Of a DNA stretch of 64,000 bases, positions 37,501 to 51,158 are shown piece by piece (position 1 is the stretch's first letter; the number at the start of each line of letters is the position of its first letter). The stretch is from Colius striatus (lineage: Eukaryota; Chordata; Aves; Coliiformes; Coliidae): NCBI RefSeq assembly GCF_028858725.1, contig NC_084781.1, forward strand, positions 5,402,513-5,466,512, in the 5' to 3' direction. The translations under genes were made by a program, and so were the position numbers. Under the pieces are notes generated by a model. That model made no database searches. It was given only the letters and a program-made list of their open reading frames with translations, and had not been told where the DNA came from.

Positions 37501-38942
37501 TTCATCTGGCTATATTAGGCCATGAGTAAGACTTACATTTTCATCTATGAAGTATTAGCTAACAGATTACTTGCTATTGACATGCACTTCAACAGCAAAG
37601 AGAATATTATAGTGTGTGGCTGATGATAAGAATTAATGCAGATATGCAAAACATGGCTAAACAATGCCTTAGGGCCTGAGAGCTGAGGAGGTGGGTGCTA
37701 TTTTGTAGGGCAGCAATGTGGAGGTGCACATTCCTTAGTTCTTTGCACTCTGCTTGCTTTGGGGTTGCCTTTTTTGTGAGTTTTGGATTTTGGGTGGTTT
37801 TGGTGTTTTTTACAAGCCTTTGAACTGAAAGGAACACAATTAAGCATGAATCTTCATTTGATTAATCTTGGTTTTTCCATTAAATGCAACACGAAGAGTA
37901 TGTTGCAAAATGTTTCACAAAATGGACCTACTCCCAAGAGGTGCTTGGCATCCCTAAAAGGATGGAATTCTTTTAATAAGACTTCTGGCCAAAGAACAGA
38001 CCAGATTCTTCCTTCTTCTTTTTACATGAGGAGAAATTTGTGAGAGCAAGCTTTGAGGCCACGGCAGTTAAGGAATTAAAAACTGAACAAGAATATAGGA
38101 ATTCCAAAATCCTAAACTCACTGTGCAGCCTTCAACAAACACTTCTCTGCAAATGAAGCTCCTAAGTCAGTGTTACTTGTGAAAATGCATCACCGTGGTC
38201 TGATTTTTAGAGGAAAGAACATTAAGAGCTTGAAGAGGTTACATTTGTGCAATTGTGTGAATGGGTAATGGTGCTGTTATTGATGCTAAGAATTTACTTG
38301 AACTCCAATGACAAGAATCTCTCGGCCTTCCTCTGGCTTTGCAAGCTCTTTTAGAAGAATCATCTCTTCTTTAGTAGGAAGTGGTGTATTTTGATAAAAG
38401 CAAAACAGAAAAAAAAAGGTTTCTTTTTTAAATGAAGGACGTCCTCGTTTAATGAGGCTTGAAGTGTTTACAGGTGTTTCCTCGTGAGTTCAAATTTAGT
38501 GGCCCCAGGGAGTTGAGATTCTCATAAGGCAGGAGCAAACATTCAAGTTTTGTATTTTAAAAGTGTTGCACATTTAAAGGGCCAGACAGACGTGGCATGT
38601 GAGCTGAAGTGTTTGGAACTAATAGTTAGGCCATTTGGAGCGGCAGAACGGTGTCTTACGTTAAACAAGATCATCTTCAGTGCCGCAGGAGGGCAAAATC
38701 TTACTAAAAGACTCGTGTTTTCTACTCTACAACATTTTGACCTAATTTTGGAGGGCCAAAAAGACCCGTGAGTGGCAGGTTCCAGGTTTGATTGTTTGTT
38801 CAAAGACATTTTGGTGGTAACGAGTGCCTTTTTGTGCATAATATCTTCCAGAGGTCACTGCTTTTGTAGGAACTGTTTAGCATCATGAAGAACAACATAG
38901 AACAAGGGAAAATATAGAAGTGGTTGTGGTTGGAGGATGTGA

Positions 38943-38982
38943 TGACATCACAGGGTTCAGCGGGAACGTGGGGCTTTTAAAA
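38943..38982 (+). promoter_or_regulatory. POU2AF1: POU2AF1 core promoter candidate
   Basis: TGACATCA (38943-38950), one base off a CRE, lies about 25 bp before a TATA-like TTTTAAAA (38975-38982), roughly 125 bp upstream of the ATG. CREB/ATF control of the mammalian gene has been reported, to my recollection. The start site is inferred to lie near 39005-39012. Confidence 0.55.
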
Positions 38983-39106
38983 AGCTGAAAGAAACATCCT
39001 GACAGTCAGTTATCACATCTCCGTACAGGAGTCAAACACACGTTAGCTATTAAAAAGCCAAGCCTTCTTCATCAAAGAGACAAAAAGACCCGTCCTGACT
39101 CAGAAT

Positions 39107-39122
39107 ATGCACTGGCAAAAAT
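39107..39122 (+). CDS. POU2AF1: POU2AF1 coding exon 1
   Basis: Sixteen coding bases, MHWQK plus one base, then donor GTAAGT. It is too short for ordinary ORF finding and was placed by its match to human MLWQK and by phase: the leftover T plus CT from 48919 makes Ser. An in-frame CTG lies four codons upstream; I see no reason to prefer it. Confidence 0.88.
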
Positions 39123-42100
39123 GTAAGTGAGCTCTGATTTGTTTTTCATGAGTGTGATAAAAGCTGAAGGTTGTAATGAATAAGTAAGCATTAGCATAGC
39201 ATGGGAGGCAGTGCTTGCAAGAGATGCATGGCTCAAGAGAGGGAAATGATAAGGCATGATGCTAATTTTCCAGCAGGGATATGAAGACAGGGCGGCATTG
39301 CCGCTTCGCTGGCATTGATCACTATGAATCAAGTGGAAGACTATGATTCATAAAAACAAAAACAGGATGCAGGTATTATATCAAAGGTTACGGTGGTTAC
39401 ATACCAGAAAATTTTCCCTTTTAAAAGTGAAACCTGTGAGAAATCTTATTTCTGTGCCTTTTTTTGATATGTACTTTTTTTTCAACTAATAAAAAAGATA
39501 AGGAACAAAGCAGGTGAGGGCAATACGGTTATGACTCTACAGGAAATCAGTTTTCTTGTTTTCAAGATAATTCCACCCCTCTTGGCCCACCTTTACTGAA
39601 TAGTTTACTGATCATAATGCAGGTAGGTATCTGCTTGTTGCCAGTTTTCACTCTCACTGTATGGATCTGTAGCTGATGCTCACTTTTGCGACTCCGCTGC
39701 CATCCTTTGCATTTCACCACGCTGCTTCATCAGCCTCAAATAATTCCTAAAGGGAAGGAGCTAATTCCTTAAATATTTTCCAGTGACTTCTCTGCTATGG
39801 AACTAACATTATAGATATATTTTTTAATGTAATAGCTTGTAGATTATTCAGAGTTTGGTTTAATATGTGTATGCCTTTCTGAGCTTATTGGCAGTTAATT
39901 CTATTTTGCACATTTCTCCTGCTTCTTTTTTTCTGTTTGAAGACTTTGGAAGCTCAAATGTATATTTGTGAAATTATGTCGTAGAAGGTAGTAACATCCT
40001 GTAGCAAGAATCTCTCACTGCTTGTTCAGTTGTGTTCCAAGTTGTCTGAAAAGTACTAAGCAGCAAAAGTGAGAGCACAATGGCAACACACCTTGTTTCC
40101 CTCTTCATCTTGCGCTTCAGAATCAGCAGGTATACGATGCAGAGTGTACTGGAAGATGATTAGATTAAAATCTTTAATCTTCCATCTCAGAAATCCATTG
40201 ATGGTTTATTTGTGTGGGTTTTTTTCTCTGCAGTGACAAAGCAATACCAATAACCTGATGTTTTAGGTAGGACAGAACTGGTAACTGTTTTTTTTAATTT
40301 GTGCTTTTTCTTTGACACAGGTAGTGCTTTCAAAGGTAAGTGGGAATGACAAGTCTGCATGAGAAGAGATCAAAATGTATATCTTTGATGTGAACCATTC
40401 CCTGTTGATAGTTTCTAGACAAAACAACTTCTGGCCAATACCTACCTGTCCTTCTTTTCCCCCTGAGCTTTTCATGACTTTAATTTCCTGTTATCACACT
40501 GCTTCCTGGCAGTTTTTAAAGCCTACATGAGATGTAGCAATTACCTTGATTTGACTTGTGCTTCTGAGGGAGTCCTTTTCACACTAGTCAGCTGAAGCAG
40601 CTGCTGGAATGGACAGACTTCTCTCTGACTCGTGGGCTGGTGCTAGAGCAGCCTGGTGTTATGTTCACTAAGATACAGAAGAAACTGAGGGCAACATTCT
40701 GGAAGTGGCTGCTTGGCTGAGCCTGTACTTACTGCTGGCTTTTGCTGCCTTTGTTTGCTGTGTCATTACATGGGTAGAGTTCCTTTTTCTGACACGGAAC
40801 TGTTATTAACCCCACTTCTTTTCTGTGCCATTATGGTACTGAATTATGTGCTTTGGCCTTGAAGGTAGACAGGAAGAGTATTCTGGTGACTGGGATGCAA
40901 GCAGCTTGGGTGCAAATGCCTGCTCTACTGGAAACCCCCTGTGCAACTATGGGTAGTTGCTCAGATCAGTACAAGTATTCAGGTGCCAGGTCCCAAAGGA
41001 ACTTGGGACTAACAAAGGAACTAACTTCAGGGAGTTAGGCTTCTCCATGCCTTTCCATCTGTTGTCTCTGGTGCACCCATATTTCCCATTAGTGTGACCA
41101 GCTGTGGCCTCAAGTTTCCTGCACCCTTTGGTTCAAACCACCTGTGACCACATGGATGTCCTGGTGACCACGTGGCAGCCACTGGCTTTCTCTAAAGGAT
41201 AAATTGATGCAGAGGCAGTATGGCTGGCCAGGGAACTTGGTGTGTGCTGTCATGGCCCTGGGCTAATATGAGAGCATAAAAGCCCTGCTCTGCTCCCTGC
41301 TTAGGAAATAGGAAGAGTTTTGGCCAAAGGGCATCCTGGATAGATAGGCAGTAAGACTGTGGGGACCTTCTGAGGCATGGGTGAAGCTTTACCCCAAGTA
41401 TGGGACAAAGCAGATCATAGAAACAGATGGCTCCAATCCTGGCAAGAGCAGTTGTTTTGTTTTGCATACCTGTGGTACTGTGCTCCCAGGCATTCCTGCC
41501 TTGCTGGTACAGAGCTGGTTCCCTGGTCAGAGCTGCATTTGCAATTCCAGAGAAGCTCAGTGTCAGCTTGAAAGTAAAAAAGCAAGAGGCAGAATTTTCT
41601 GTCTATACCTGTGTGAAAGAAGACTACATAGAAGTCCTGGCAACCTCTTCCATCAGGATGCCTTGACCTGGATTAAAATTGGGTTTTAGTAAAATAAGAG
41701 GTTCCAGAAGGAATGGTGTAATTTCCATACATTTTCCTCAGCTAGAAAAACCCACAACAACAACCACTAAAGAACAATAAAACTCTTGCAAACTGAAAGC
41801 CCAAGAGTGATACAAGAACTCATTTAAATAGGTGTGACCTCACCAGAGGGCATTTCACATGACCGCCTTCCACAGGGCAGTTTCCCACTCCTTCAGGGGA
41901 ACACCTGTAGAAGGTTTTGCAGGAGCAGAAGGAAAAGCAACGGGCCTTGCCTTCAGCTGCTATGGTCAGAGGCTCTTGTCCTCCAGGGAGTCTCGCACGG
42001 CTGGCCCTGTGTGCTGGAAATCGCTCCCTAGGGTCACGGCACAGTGCTCTTCTTTGCAGGAGTGGGGCCCAGAGCTTCCGCTCAGCAAAACCCCAGAGTG

Positions 42101-45100
42101 TCTCACCCTGAAATCGTCCCCTCCCACGGCAGGAGCGAAGTGACTGGCTGGGGCTTCCCAGCTTTTGGCAGGATTCTGCTGAATGGAAGCAGGGCTGCTC
42201 TGCAGCCTGGCAACCCTTCAGGGCTGGCAGGTTTCTAATGGGCAGAAGCAGAGTTTCCTCCTGCGTGTCTGTCTGTGGATGGCTGCCTCACGTTGTATTT
42301 TGAACACAAATGACCATGCCTTTTGTGTGAATGGTTTCTGTTATGAGAAGGTGCTCGAGCAGGTTGAAATTCTGCAAGAGCTTCACATTTAGGTGATGTG
42401 TTTGGCTAGGTCAGAATGCTTTGGACACTCAACTCCTGCTGCAGTCCATAAGGCAAACATTCAGTCTTGCCAACTGCTTGGATTCCCGTGCAGCTGAGAT
42501 ATGCACCTTTGAAAACCTCTTCCCAAATGCTTTTTAAGTGCATAATGCCTTTTCTGTCCTTAACAGATGTGAAGCTCTATACAGCCTTTCTGAAAGTATC
42601 AGATAAGGAGACTGAGAGGTGAAACTGCAATATGCTGCACCTTCTGAGTTTTCATTTTGGTAAAACCCCACTGGGAAAAATGGATAGTATGAAAGTTGAG
42701 CCCATCCATGCTTTACAAAGCAGGTGTCAGGCTCTATGAATGACCACATAAGCAATTAAATGGAAAGCTTGCATTACTAAAATGGAAAGAGAATCATGGG
42801 CTGGGAGGAATTGGGACGTGCGAATGAGACTTATGGTTGACACTTTCTGTCTACCTCAGCTTCCTCTTTGTAGCAGGGGTTCTCTTGTTCTGAAGCAGAT
42901 AATTTCAAGTAGCCCTCACTGCTACATGGCCAATGTGTCCAACTCTTATTGGGCACTTGGAAGCTCTAGTTTTTTTATGGTTAGAATAATTAAAGCAGCA
43001 GGGATTACTAGCCAGCCTTTCGTGTTGTTTCCCAAGTGTCTTCAGATGTTCCCTTGATTGGTTTTTTTTCCACCTGGATCGAAACAAAAAGTTAACATTT
43101 TGTTTGCCAATCTGCAACACATTCCTTATGTTGGAGCAGAATTTAGGTTCTTCACAGTGCTCTCCTGACTTCCACTCCTTCAGATCACCCAGAGGGATCT
43201 GCTAGAATCAAAGGCTAATTTGATTCTTGGCATCATCCAACTGCAGATAGACGTCTGAAAAGAAAGATACTGGGCATCGTTCTGAAATAAACTCCTGTCA
43301 ACTAATATGTTTCACTAACTGGTAGCTACAGTGCTATGTAAGAGAGCAGAAAGAGACCTAGTCAAATGCTGTGCTGAGTTGTTGGTAAGCAGGTGAAATA
43401 TTCAGTCTGTTGATTTAATTATGCTCAGAATCCTCCTGAGTTCATTTCCTTATGCTGAGCAACGAACCGTCACTGCTCTTTTGCTCGTGCTCTGAGTTCT
43501 GCTGTTTATTGTAGAGCAGATTCTCCTGCCCAGATGTTTGCTTAGTTCTTTGTGGTAACTAAATCTTTTTTGAAATACACACCCATGGCGTGACAAACAG
43601 TGTAGACAATAATCCACTCCAGTTCAGTGTTCCTTGGCAGACTTGTCTACAAAAATAATGGTCATTTTGGGATGTGTCAGATGCACAAAAAGAGCTGTGT
43701 GTTCAGTCCTTCCAATGAGCATTGACATGCAAACCTGGGGCCTTGAGACATATCACTTCATATGGAAAGGCTATGGACAAGATAATGAAGCAACCAATAG
43801 CCAAATGGAATGCAGATAAACATTTTCTGCATTGTTTTATGATGTATTTGGCGAGGCTGTACACCTGATTTTGTGTCTGGGCACATTCTCGATGTCAGAC
43901 AGAGAATTATTCAGGTCTGTGTTAGTTTAGATCAGGTAGCGGGGACCTGGTACTTAACCAGCCACTCAAGTCCATTACCACCAACACAACCTACTAAAAT
44001 GGATCTTGGTAAAAAAACCCTGGTTTTTGTTTCCAAGGGCATGAGCTCCAGATGGGTCACTTCAGAGTGTTTCATTTTTGACTAATCAGTCGCATCAGTT
44101 CAAAAAGGGACACACTCAGGAGGATGCTGACAGCTAAGGATGAGGTTGAAATGAAGAACCTTTTTCCCTGTCATGTTACTAACTGGGATCTTGAACAGTT
44201 AAATGAATGCCAGTGCTTTGTTTTTCTGCCCTGGACTAACCACAAAGCAGAGATAAAGGAAGATCACTGTTTTTCACTCTTGCATATAGAGAGAAACTGT
44301 AATTAGCCAGCAAATAAGGACAGGGCTCATCATCTCCAGTCATGACCAGGGAACCCTTATTCTGCAAGGCACTTTAAGCCTCCCAGCTGGATGGCTGTCC
44401 TTGAGGGAGCACAGAGACCTGAACAAATGTTACATTATATACTGCCTTCCATAAATTGGTGCTGATGGTGTGATTAGTATCAAAGCATCCAAGTGCTAGC
44501 CATTGCCATGAGAATTGCTGCAGCTGGATTACCTTTCCAGCACCACCTAAACACCCCTGTGGGGACTGACAGTCAGATGAAAGGAATAATGGCTGGTTTT
44601 TCTTCTGATTGTACAGATTTATAAAGTTCTGAGTTTTCAAGGGGAATCTAACTACCCAAGTACTGCAGGTCTTCCCTTGCAGGATTTCTAAAACCATTGA
44701 GAATTGCTTTTGACAGTTCTATTAAAGCACTTGTCCTTGGGGAGATTAATAACTTCAGAGATCTACCAGTTAGATCATCCTTCTCTTAACTTTGTCCAGG
44801 GATCCTGGCAGAGCTAAGAATTGGACTTAGATCTCCTTGTCTTTCCTTGCTGATCCTCTACTAGGAATTAAATAATTGTCACACAAACCTGGCTGTTAAG
44901 AGCTACATCTTAACAAAGTGCTTTTCACAGTCATCATCTATTGTGGAACATTATCAAAATCACAAAACCAGCCATTTCAGTTCTGGTGTCAGCTCTGATC
45001 ACTTAATTCATTTCCAAAGCAGCAGCAGACCCAGGTAATAGAACTAGCTTTAATACTTTAACAGTATTTTTATTGAGGGTTCTGTATCTAATGTCAAAGC

Positions 45101-48100
45101 CAAATGCAGACAGGGATGATGAAATACTTAATCTCTTGCTGAATGGGCATTGAGGTCTTATTGTAAAAAGGTTTTGATTAGAGTCTTAAGCATCCAAGTA
45201 ATGTATGCAGAGCTAAGCCACTTTTTTCTTTTATTAGCTAAAGTTCACTGTATATGAGAGAAATGTCAGCAACTGCCAAATGTAATTTGCTCTTCAGCAT
45301 TCAAGCCAGAAATTCACTAGTTGGTTAATTGAAATCATTTTTTTCTTGTAAGGGTTGCTCTTTGCTTTTTGGTGTTACTGCAAATAAGAAAAAAAGTTCT
45401 CTAATTGTGTTTCTTTCCCATTTATTGTTATACTGGAAGTGAAAGAGGAAAAGAGAAAAATATTTACACTGTTAACGCTGATCAATTGATAAACTTATCA
45501 CATGTCAGTGTGTGAGCAAAGAAACGGTAAATCTCCTGAAACAGTGACCAGTGTGTCATTTGCTGGTGTAGGCAGACGTGCAAACTCTTAAAGAGCAGCA
45601 GTATATTTCAAACTAAAAGTGAGCCTGATGGGAAATTGTTCTGGCTTGTTTGAAGGGACGAAGATTTAAACTGATTTGCAGTTCATGTGTGTGTGAAGGC
45701 CAGCGGTGCTAATATGAAGTTTAGTGATCTGAAACTCGTCACACTTCAATACTTGCAGTCTTCCAACAGCTGTTTTGTCATTATCTTCCCTCCAATTTCA
45801 GCAATAGTTAAATAAAAATGTAGAGGAAGATGTGTTTTGAAGCTGCTTGGTGTAATTGTTGGGCAATGTTGGTATGCTTTCCCTGTCCTTTTATTCAGAG
45901 CAGCATTCCATGGGTGTTATTGAGTATCTTTAAAAAATATTGTATCTACATGTAGATACTGTACTGACAAAAATCTGGGGATGACAAATACCATGCAGAA
46001 AAATGGGGTGCTGTTGACTGTTGCACTGGATGCTGTGGACATTGCTCAGTTGGGCTCTCCAAAGCATAAACTGGAGGCCAAGATTCCTAGGATTACCACC
46101 CAATATATTAGCGTGCTCAGCATTTTGCTCACCTGGGTCAAAGGGTGTCATGAAGCATGTTCCTGGAGCTCTTGTCAGCCCAAGAGCAGGTTTTGGAGCT
46201 GCTCTCTGAAAGCAAACTGTAAGATCCATATTGGCTGTGCCTGCTACTTTCTTAGACTCATACCCAGAAGGAAAAACTATATTGTTTTCCTAGGTGCAAA
46301 CTAGTTGGTGGAGGGATAGCCAGTGTAGAAATGAGTGTATTGGCCTTAACAGTAATACTGATGAAGTTGTCAAATCTTCATCCAGAGTCCACTGAACCTG
46401 GTAACCTTCAGCCTTGTCTGTGCAGTCTGGACACACTCAGGCAGAGTTGCAGAGTGGTCAGGAATCAAACATCATTATGGGCTTCCTTCTATTGTCATGT
46501 GTTACTTGGAGCTAGTGGGACTGCTGCATTTGGTACCTTTTCATTAGCTCTTGTGTTACCCAGCCACTTAGAAAGATTACTCAAAGGTCTTCAAGGTTTG
46601 TGCTCGACTTGTGTTGACATTCAACAAATAGAGTAAGCGATAACATTGATACACAGAGCCTAAGCCTACACATACACACGATGGGGTTTATGGCAGCCTA
46701 GCAAATGCATTGCAGTGAGATAAAATACAGTTACACATAGAAACTATTGCAGAGCTTCTTACTGGTTGGCTTAGATTCCTTCTCTTCTTTCTTGTCTTTG
46801 GATGCTTCATACTGCTTTAACTTCAGAGAACAGTTGCCAATCAAGGTCCAGCACCTACAAAGGAACTCTGTGGTCCTTGCGTTGCATGAGACAAGCTAGA
46901 ATTAGGTGGGCACTGGAGCACAGGAGCTGCTGTTCCTTTTATTCATTTCAATGGAATTTGGGCACATGGACCTCGGTGCATTTGCAGCTCAGGACTTAAA
47001 ATCATAATTGAAACTTGGTCCAAAGCAGACTTTATAATACTTTATTAATACAAAAGTGGTATAAGGAGTCAGAGACTACTAAATCCAAGGACTTCCTTTG
47101 CAAAGGTATTTTGTAATACCTTCTTTTTCAATGATGATATTTCTTTTACTTTACTGAAGCCACAAGTAATTTTGCTGCAGTTCATCTGCAATGCTCAGAC
47201 CTGGTACACACTTGAGCAGTGGAAAAGCAGCTGTGCTAGCATTATTTTTATTTCTGGAGGTCAGCTTGGGGGAACCGAAATACGTTCTGCAGACTTTGGG
47301 TGGTTTTTTTCTTTTTTCTTCTCTTTTTTTTTCTTTTTTGGTTACTCTGCTTACCCCGGAAACTCTGCAGAGGTATATTTGTCAGCTTTTACAGTAAATT
47401 TCTTCTTTCCCATCCCCCAAACCTGGAGCTAGAAACTGCCATGCTTCCCCACCCTAATTCTGCAAGGAGGCTGCTCTTTGAGATCAATGTGATGACTCAG
47501 GGATAGTACCCAAGAGGTACAGTTCTGCCTGTCATGCAATCTATAGCTTGTGTCTGCTTTGGTGGAGTTGATGTTTTCAAGTAGCACAAAGAGCAGCAAG
47601 GATGTCTGACTGAAGATCTTTTCAATAAAGTACAAATAAATAATTTCCAAATGTAAATACCTCTCTTATAAGACTAAGAAAGCACCTTTGTAACACTCTA
47701 TTTCATCTAGTGTTCAGCTCCTTTTCAGAGTTCCCAGCACAGCTCACACCACAGCAATTTTTAGTACTGTCTATTTAGCACTGTTTGTGTTCAGTTAAAA
47801 TAATACCAATTCAATTTAAAAAGCAAAACATGCCCTCTATTAAAAGCCCCTATGGATGATTTTTGGAGAATTGAAATGGTCTTATTTCTCTTTGTTAGCT
47901 GCATTTCCAAAGCCACAAGATTTGTGCAAATGCAAGTAACCTGATTCAAAGTCTCACAAAGAATGTCCAGAGAAAGCAAAAGTAGATCAGGCAAGGGCTG
48001 AAAAGTTGTCTTTTCTTCAGCTGCTATTTTAAAGCAAAGCATTTTCCCAACACACAGAAAGGAAACAATGACAACAGTTCAACACCTAGTGCTCCTTGAG

Positions 48101-51100
48101 CCAAAATGGTACCATAATGGCCAGTCAAGATTAGACAGTATGCAGTGAGTCAGAAGGAGTTAATGGTAGAACAAAGATGAAGGGAAAGAAGTATTTCATT
48201 AAAAAAATCCAAAAATTAAACCAGATCTATTTATTCTGTAGAATGCTTTTTGAGATTGACTTGCAATGTCTGTATTTAGCCTCTGTTTTTCTCCCCCCGC
48301 CCAGAAAAGTGTAACAGAAACACCTCAGTGTGCATGTGATTGCATGCAACCAGGAGAGATGACCAGGAGTAAAACAGTTCCTCGTGTTCTGAGCCGTGGA
48401 GCACAGAGTGTAAATCTTATTAAATGCTTCCTGGCTGGAATAATATTTCAGGTTTCAGATTTGAGGGGAATATCCAACTGTACTTTACAAACCCAAAGGC
48501 CAGTGGTGATCTTTAGAAATGGAAATTTATCAATTAGCATATTTACAAATCCAAGTGCAGTCAAAAGGGGCAGGTAGCCACTACTGCTATCAGTGGCTTT
48601 ATAAACACGGGGCCTCCCTAAACTTTCATCTCCTGTGGGCTTTTTCTGCTATCAGTTACCTCCAAAGACTTTGTGTAAAATATGTGTTGATAGTATGGGT
48701 TTATGATGAGCTGTGTTTCCTCTGCTTTCACTTGTTGCAAGGCTTTGTGATAAGCCTTTTAAGCTGGCCAAAAACTTTACTTTACAAAACGGATTGGGGT
48801 TTGTGGGTATGAGCTCTCAGGCGGCTGCCATGGACATTTGGGATCTGCACAAATGGCAGTAAAGGGAAAATAAATTCCCCTTGGTTGTTTTTTTTTCCCT
48901 TCTTCTTTTTTCCTTCAGCTTCTGCTCCAGAACAGCAGCCACAGCCTCGCCCCTATCAAGGTGTCCGTGTCAAAGAGCCAGTGAAGGAGCTATTGAAAAG
49001 GAAACGGGGGAACGTTCATAATGCCAGTGCAACGGCAGCTACAACGGTAGGAGAGAAAATAAACATAGGCAGAAAGTTCTTCCTCAGTTGCTAAATGATT
49101 GACCAATCCTGGCAGCAGCTGGCAATACTTGGGCAAGGAAAAACATCTTTGCATCTCTAAAGCGTTTTGAAGGCAATGCAGCCTCATGTTACCTGGAGGT
49201 ACCATTGAATAGGTCTTCAGATGGAGTTTCTTTATGGTGCTGGGCACCTTCAGTCACCCATTGACTTAATGGAAGGGTGAAGGTGCATTAGATCCTTGTC
49301 AGGATCTAACTCCTAGGAATAGAAAGAAAGTGGCTTGGAATTTAAGCAGCTTGTTGAAGGGCACAAAGAGAGATCAGCCATAACCATCCTTGGCTATCTG
49401 CTTCTTAGTTTCAGCTTATCCTTCCAGGAGGAAGCAGACTGACTGGCTCCTCTCTGAAGAGGAATTCCCTCTGCAACACAAGATTTAAGCACTATTTAAG
49501 GTCCTCACAAGCCATGAAGGGACATTGGGCTGGGCCCACAAAGAAGGCTGGGGTTATGAGTACTGGCTGCCAGCCTCAGCTCTCCTCTCCCTTCTGTAGA
49601 GGCAGGTGGGAATATTCAGGCACTGATGTTGAAGTAGTAGCTGATAATAGCTAATATGCTCTGTTCCTCAATGCTCTTCAGAGGGCACTGAATTTAGTGC
49701 TTACAGTCTTAATCCCTGGGTGTTTTTCTTTTCTCTTCTAGGTTGTTTTGCCCCATCAGCCACTTCCTTCCTATTCACCAATGGGTAATGTTTCCCTGAC
49801 TTTTTAAATGTTTGTTAGCCCTACTGCAGGGAAGGCTCTGATGAACTGGGCTTTAATCCTCTCCTGTTTTTCAGGCCAGCCTTGCATTGATATAGATGCT
49901 GCTGCGTCTGCATTGCCTGTCACAGATGAAGGAGCACTCTGTTCTGGCTGGATCTCCCAGCCTTCTCCCACATCCTTACAGCCTTTAACTCAGTGGACCA
50001 CTTATCCTGACTACGTGTCCCATGAAGCAGTCAGCTGTCCATACACAGCAGATATGTATGTTCAGCCTATGTGTCCCAGTTACACACTGGTTGGACCTTC
50101 ATCTGTTCTGACTTACACTTCTCAACCTCTGATCACCAATTTTGCAGTAAGTCAAAATACTTAGGTACAAATGACAGCAAATTCCCCATTTCTAGCAAGA
50201 GCCACGGGAGACGTGTGTGTGTTTGCATCCTTGCCACGTGTTTTTGATTTGTTCTTCTTTAGGGAAGGACAGAGAATTTTGTTTGGCTAGAAGTCAAGCA
50301 GCTTATTTTAATGTTTCCATTGCTACATCTGACACACTGAAGCAGCAAAGGCTCATCCCTGCATCTTTTAGTGTTCTCTAGGGAGAAAGGGCTATCATTT
50401 CAAATGTGGCTCTTCTCTGGCTGCCAGGGGCTGGTCAGGATGGACCTTCACAGAGGGCAGAATAAGCTGCTTTCAGCCTTGTGGCAGCAAGGTTGTGCCC
50501 ATGCAGTCAATTCACAAGAGAGACCAGGACTGCAAGAAGGCAGTTTTTAGCACAGGGTGTAGCTGTCTCAGGGGCCTACAGCAAGGGTGGGAGTGGGAAC
50601 AGAAAGCTAGAGGGAACTTGACATGGGTGCAAGCTGCTGGCAGCAAGCACCTGGGACACCCACAGTCACCAGTCTCATGGGAGCCAGCGTGGGAAAACTG
50701 TCACACTCAGTATAACACTTTACTCAGAGAGACAGGAAAAGGGATGTTAGAAGTGAGACTGAGAATCCTTAATCTATTCTGTGTCCTTCCCCTGCTCCCC
50801 CTGGCCACTTGTTTTATTTTCATTTATTTCTCTTCTATTTCAACAGCCTCGAAGCACCACCCCTGCCGTCGTGCCTCAGCTCGAGGTGACAGATCAGCAG
50901 CCACCTCTCACGTACTTCCCATGGGCACAGCCCCTCTCTGCACTGCCAGCCCCTACTTTACAGTACCAGCCATCTTCTTCCACGCTCTCGGGGCCTCAGT
51001 TTGTGCCCTTGCCCATCTCCATCCCCGAACCAGCCCCTCAGGAGCTGGAGGATGCCCGTCGAGTCATCGGCACGCTGCCCATTGAGAAGCTGCTCTTAGA

Positions 51101-51158
51101 AGATGAAGATAATGATACGTATGTTTTAAACCATGCTCTCTCTGTTGAAGGGCTTTAA
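39107..51158 (+). CDS. POU2AF1: POU2AF1 (OCA-B/OBF-1/BOB.1), canonical short isoform
   Basis: B-cell transcriptional coactivator that binds POU2F1/POU2F2 on the octamer. Exons 39107-39122, 48919-49046, 49742-49784, 49875-50146 and 50847-51158 have consensus splice sites and give 256 codons, the length of human POU2AF1. The N terminus reads MHWQKSSAPEQQ (human MLWQKPTAPEQ). The OCA motif is at residues 17-36 (PYQGVRVKEPVKELLKRKRG), nearly identical to human. Further landmarks are VVLPHQPL, SHEAVSCPY, TADMYVQP, CPSYTLVGPSSVLTY, PLTYFPW, FVPLPISIPEPAPQELED and the tail LNHALSVEGL (human LNHTLSVEGF). The C-terminal half is the Pro/Ser/Tyr-rich activation region. The last exon contains an internal donor at 51119 that leads to ankyrin exons. 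Confidence 0.97.

Larger units (their letters stand above)
12959..38900. other. Intergenic region between two divergent genes
   Basis: About 26 kb separate the promoters of the NFKBIZ-like gene and POU2AF1. No exon, RNA gene or sizable mobile element was recognised. I looked by eye for a further OCA-motif exon (GVRVK context) on both strands, as expected for POU2AF2 or POU2AF3, and saw none. It contains one CR1 stub, two short tandem duplications and six perfect ATGCAAAT octamers. Shared enhancers are plausible but not demonstrated. Confidence 0.5.

Noticed and set aside
12959-38900. Search for further OCA-motif genes (POU2AF2 or POU2AF3)
   Set aside because: No second GVRVK-type exon was seen on either strand between the two genes.
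47300-47345. Long T/C tract suggesting a splice acceptor
   Set aside because: No open exon with a suitable phase follows it; treated as low-complexity sequence.
50495-51085. A 196-codon plus-strand open frame over POU2AF1 exon 5
   Set aside because: It runs in the wrong frame through the exon whose correct frame gives the conserved POU2AF1 C terminus.
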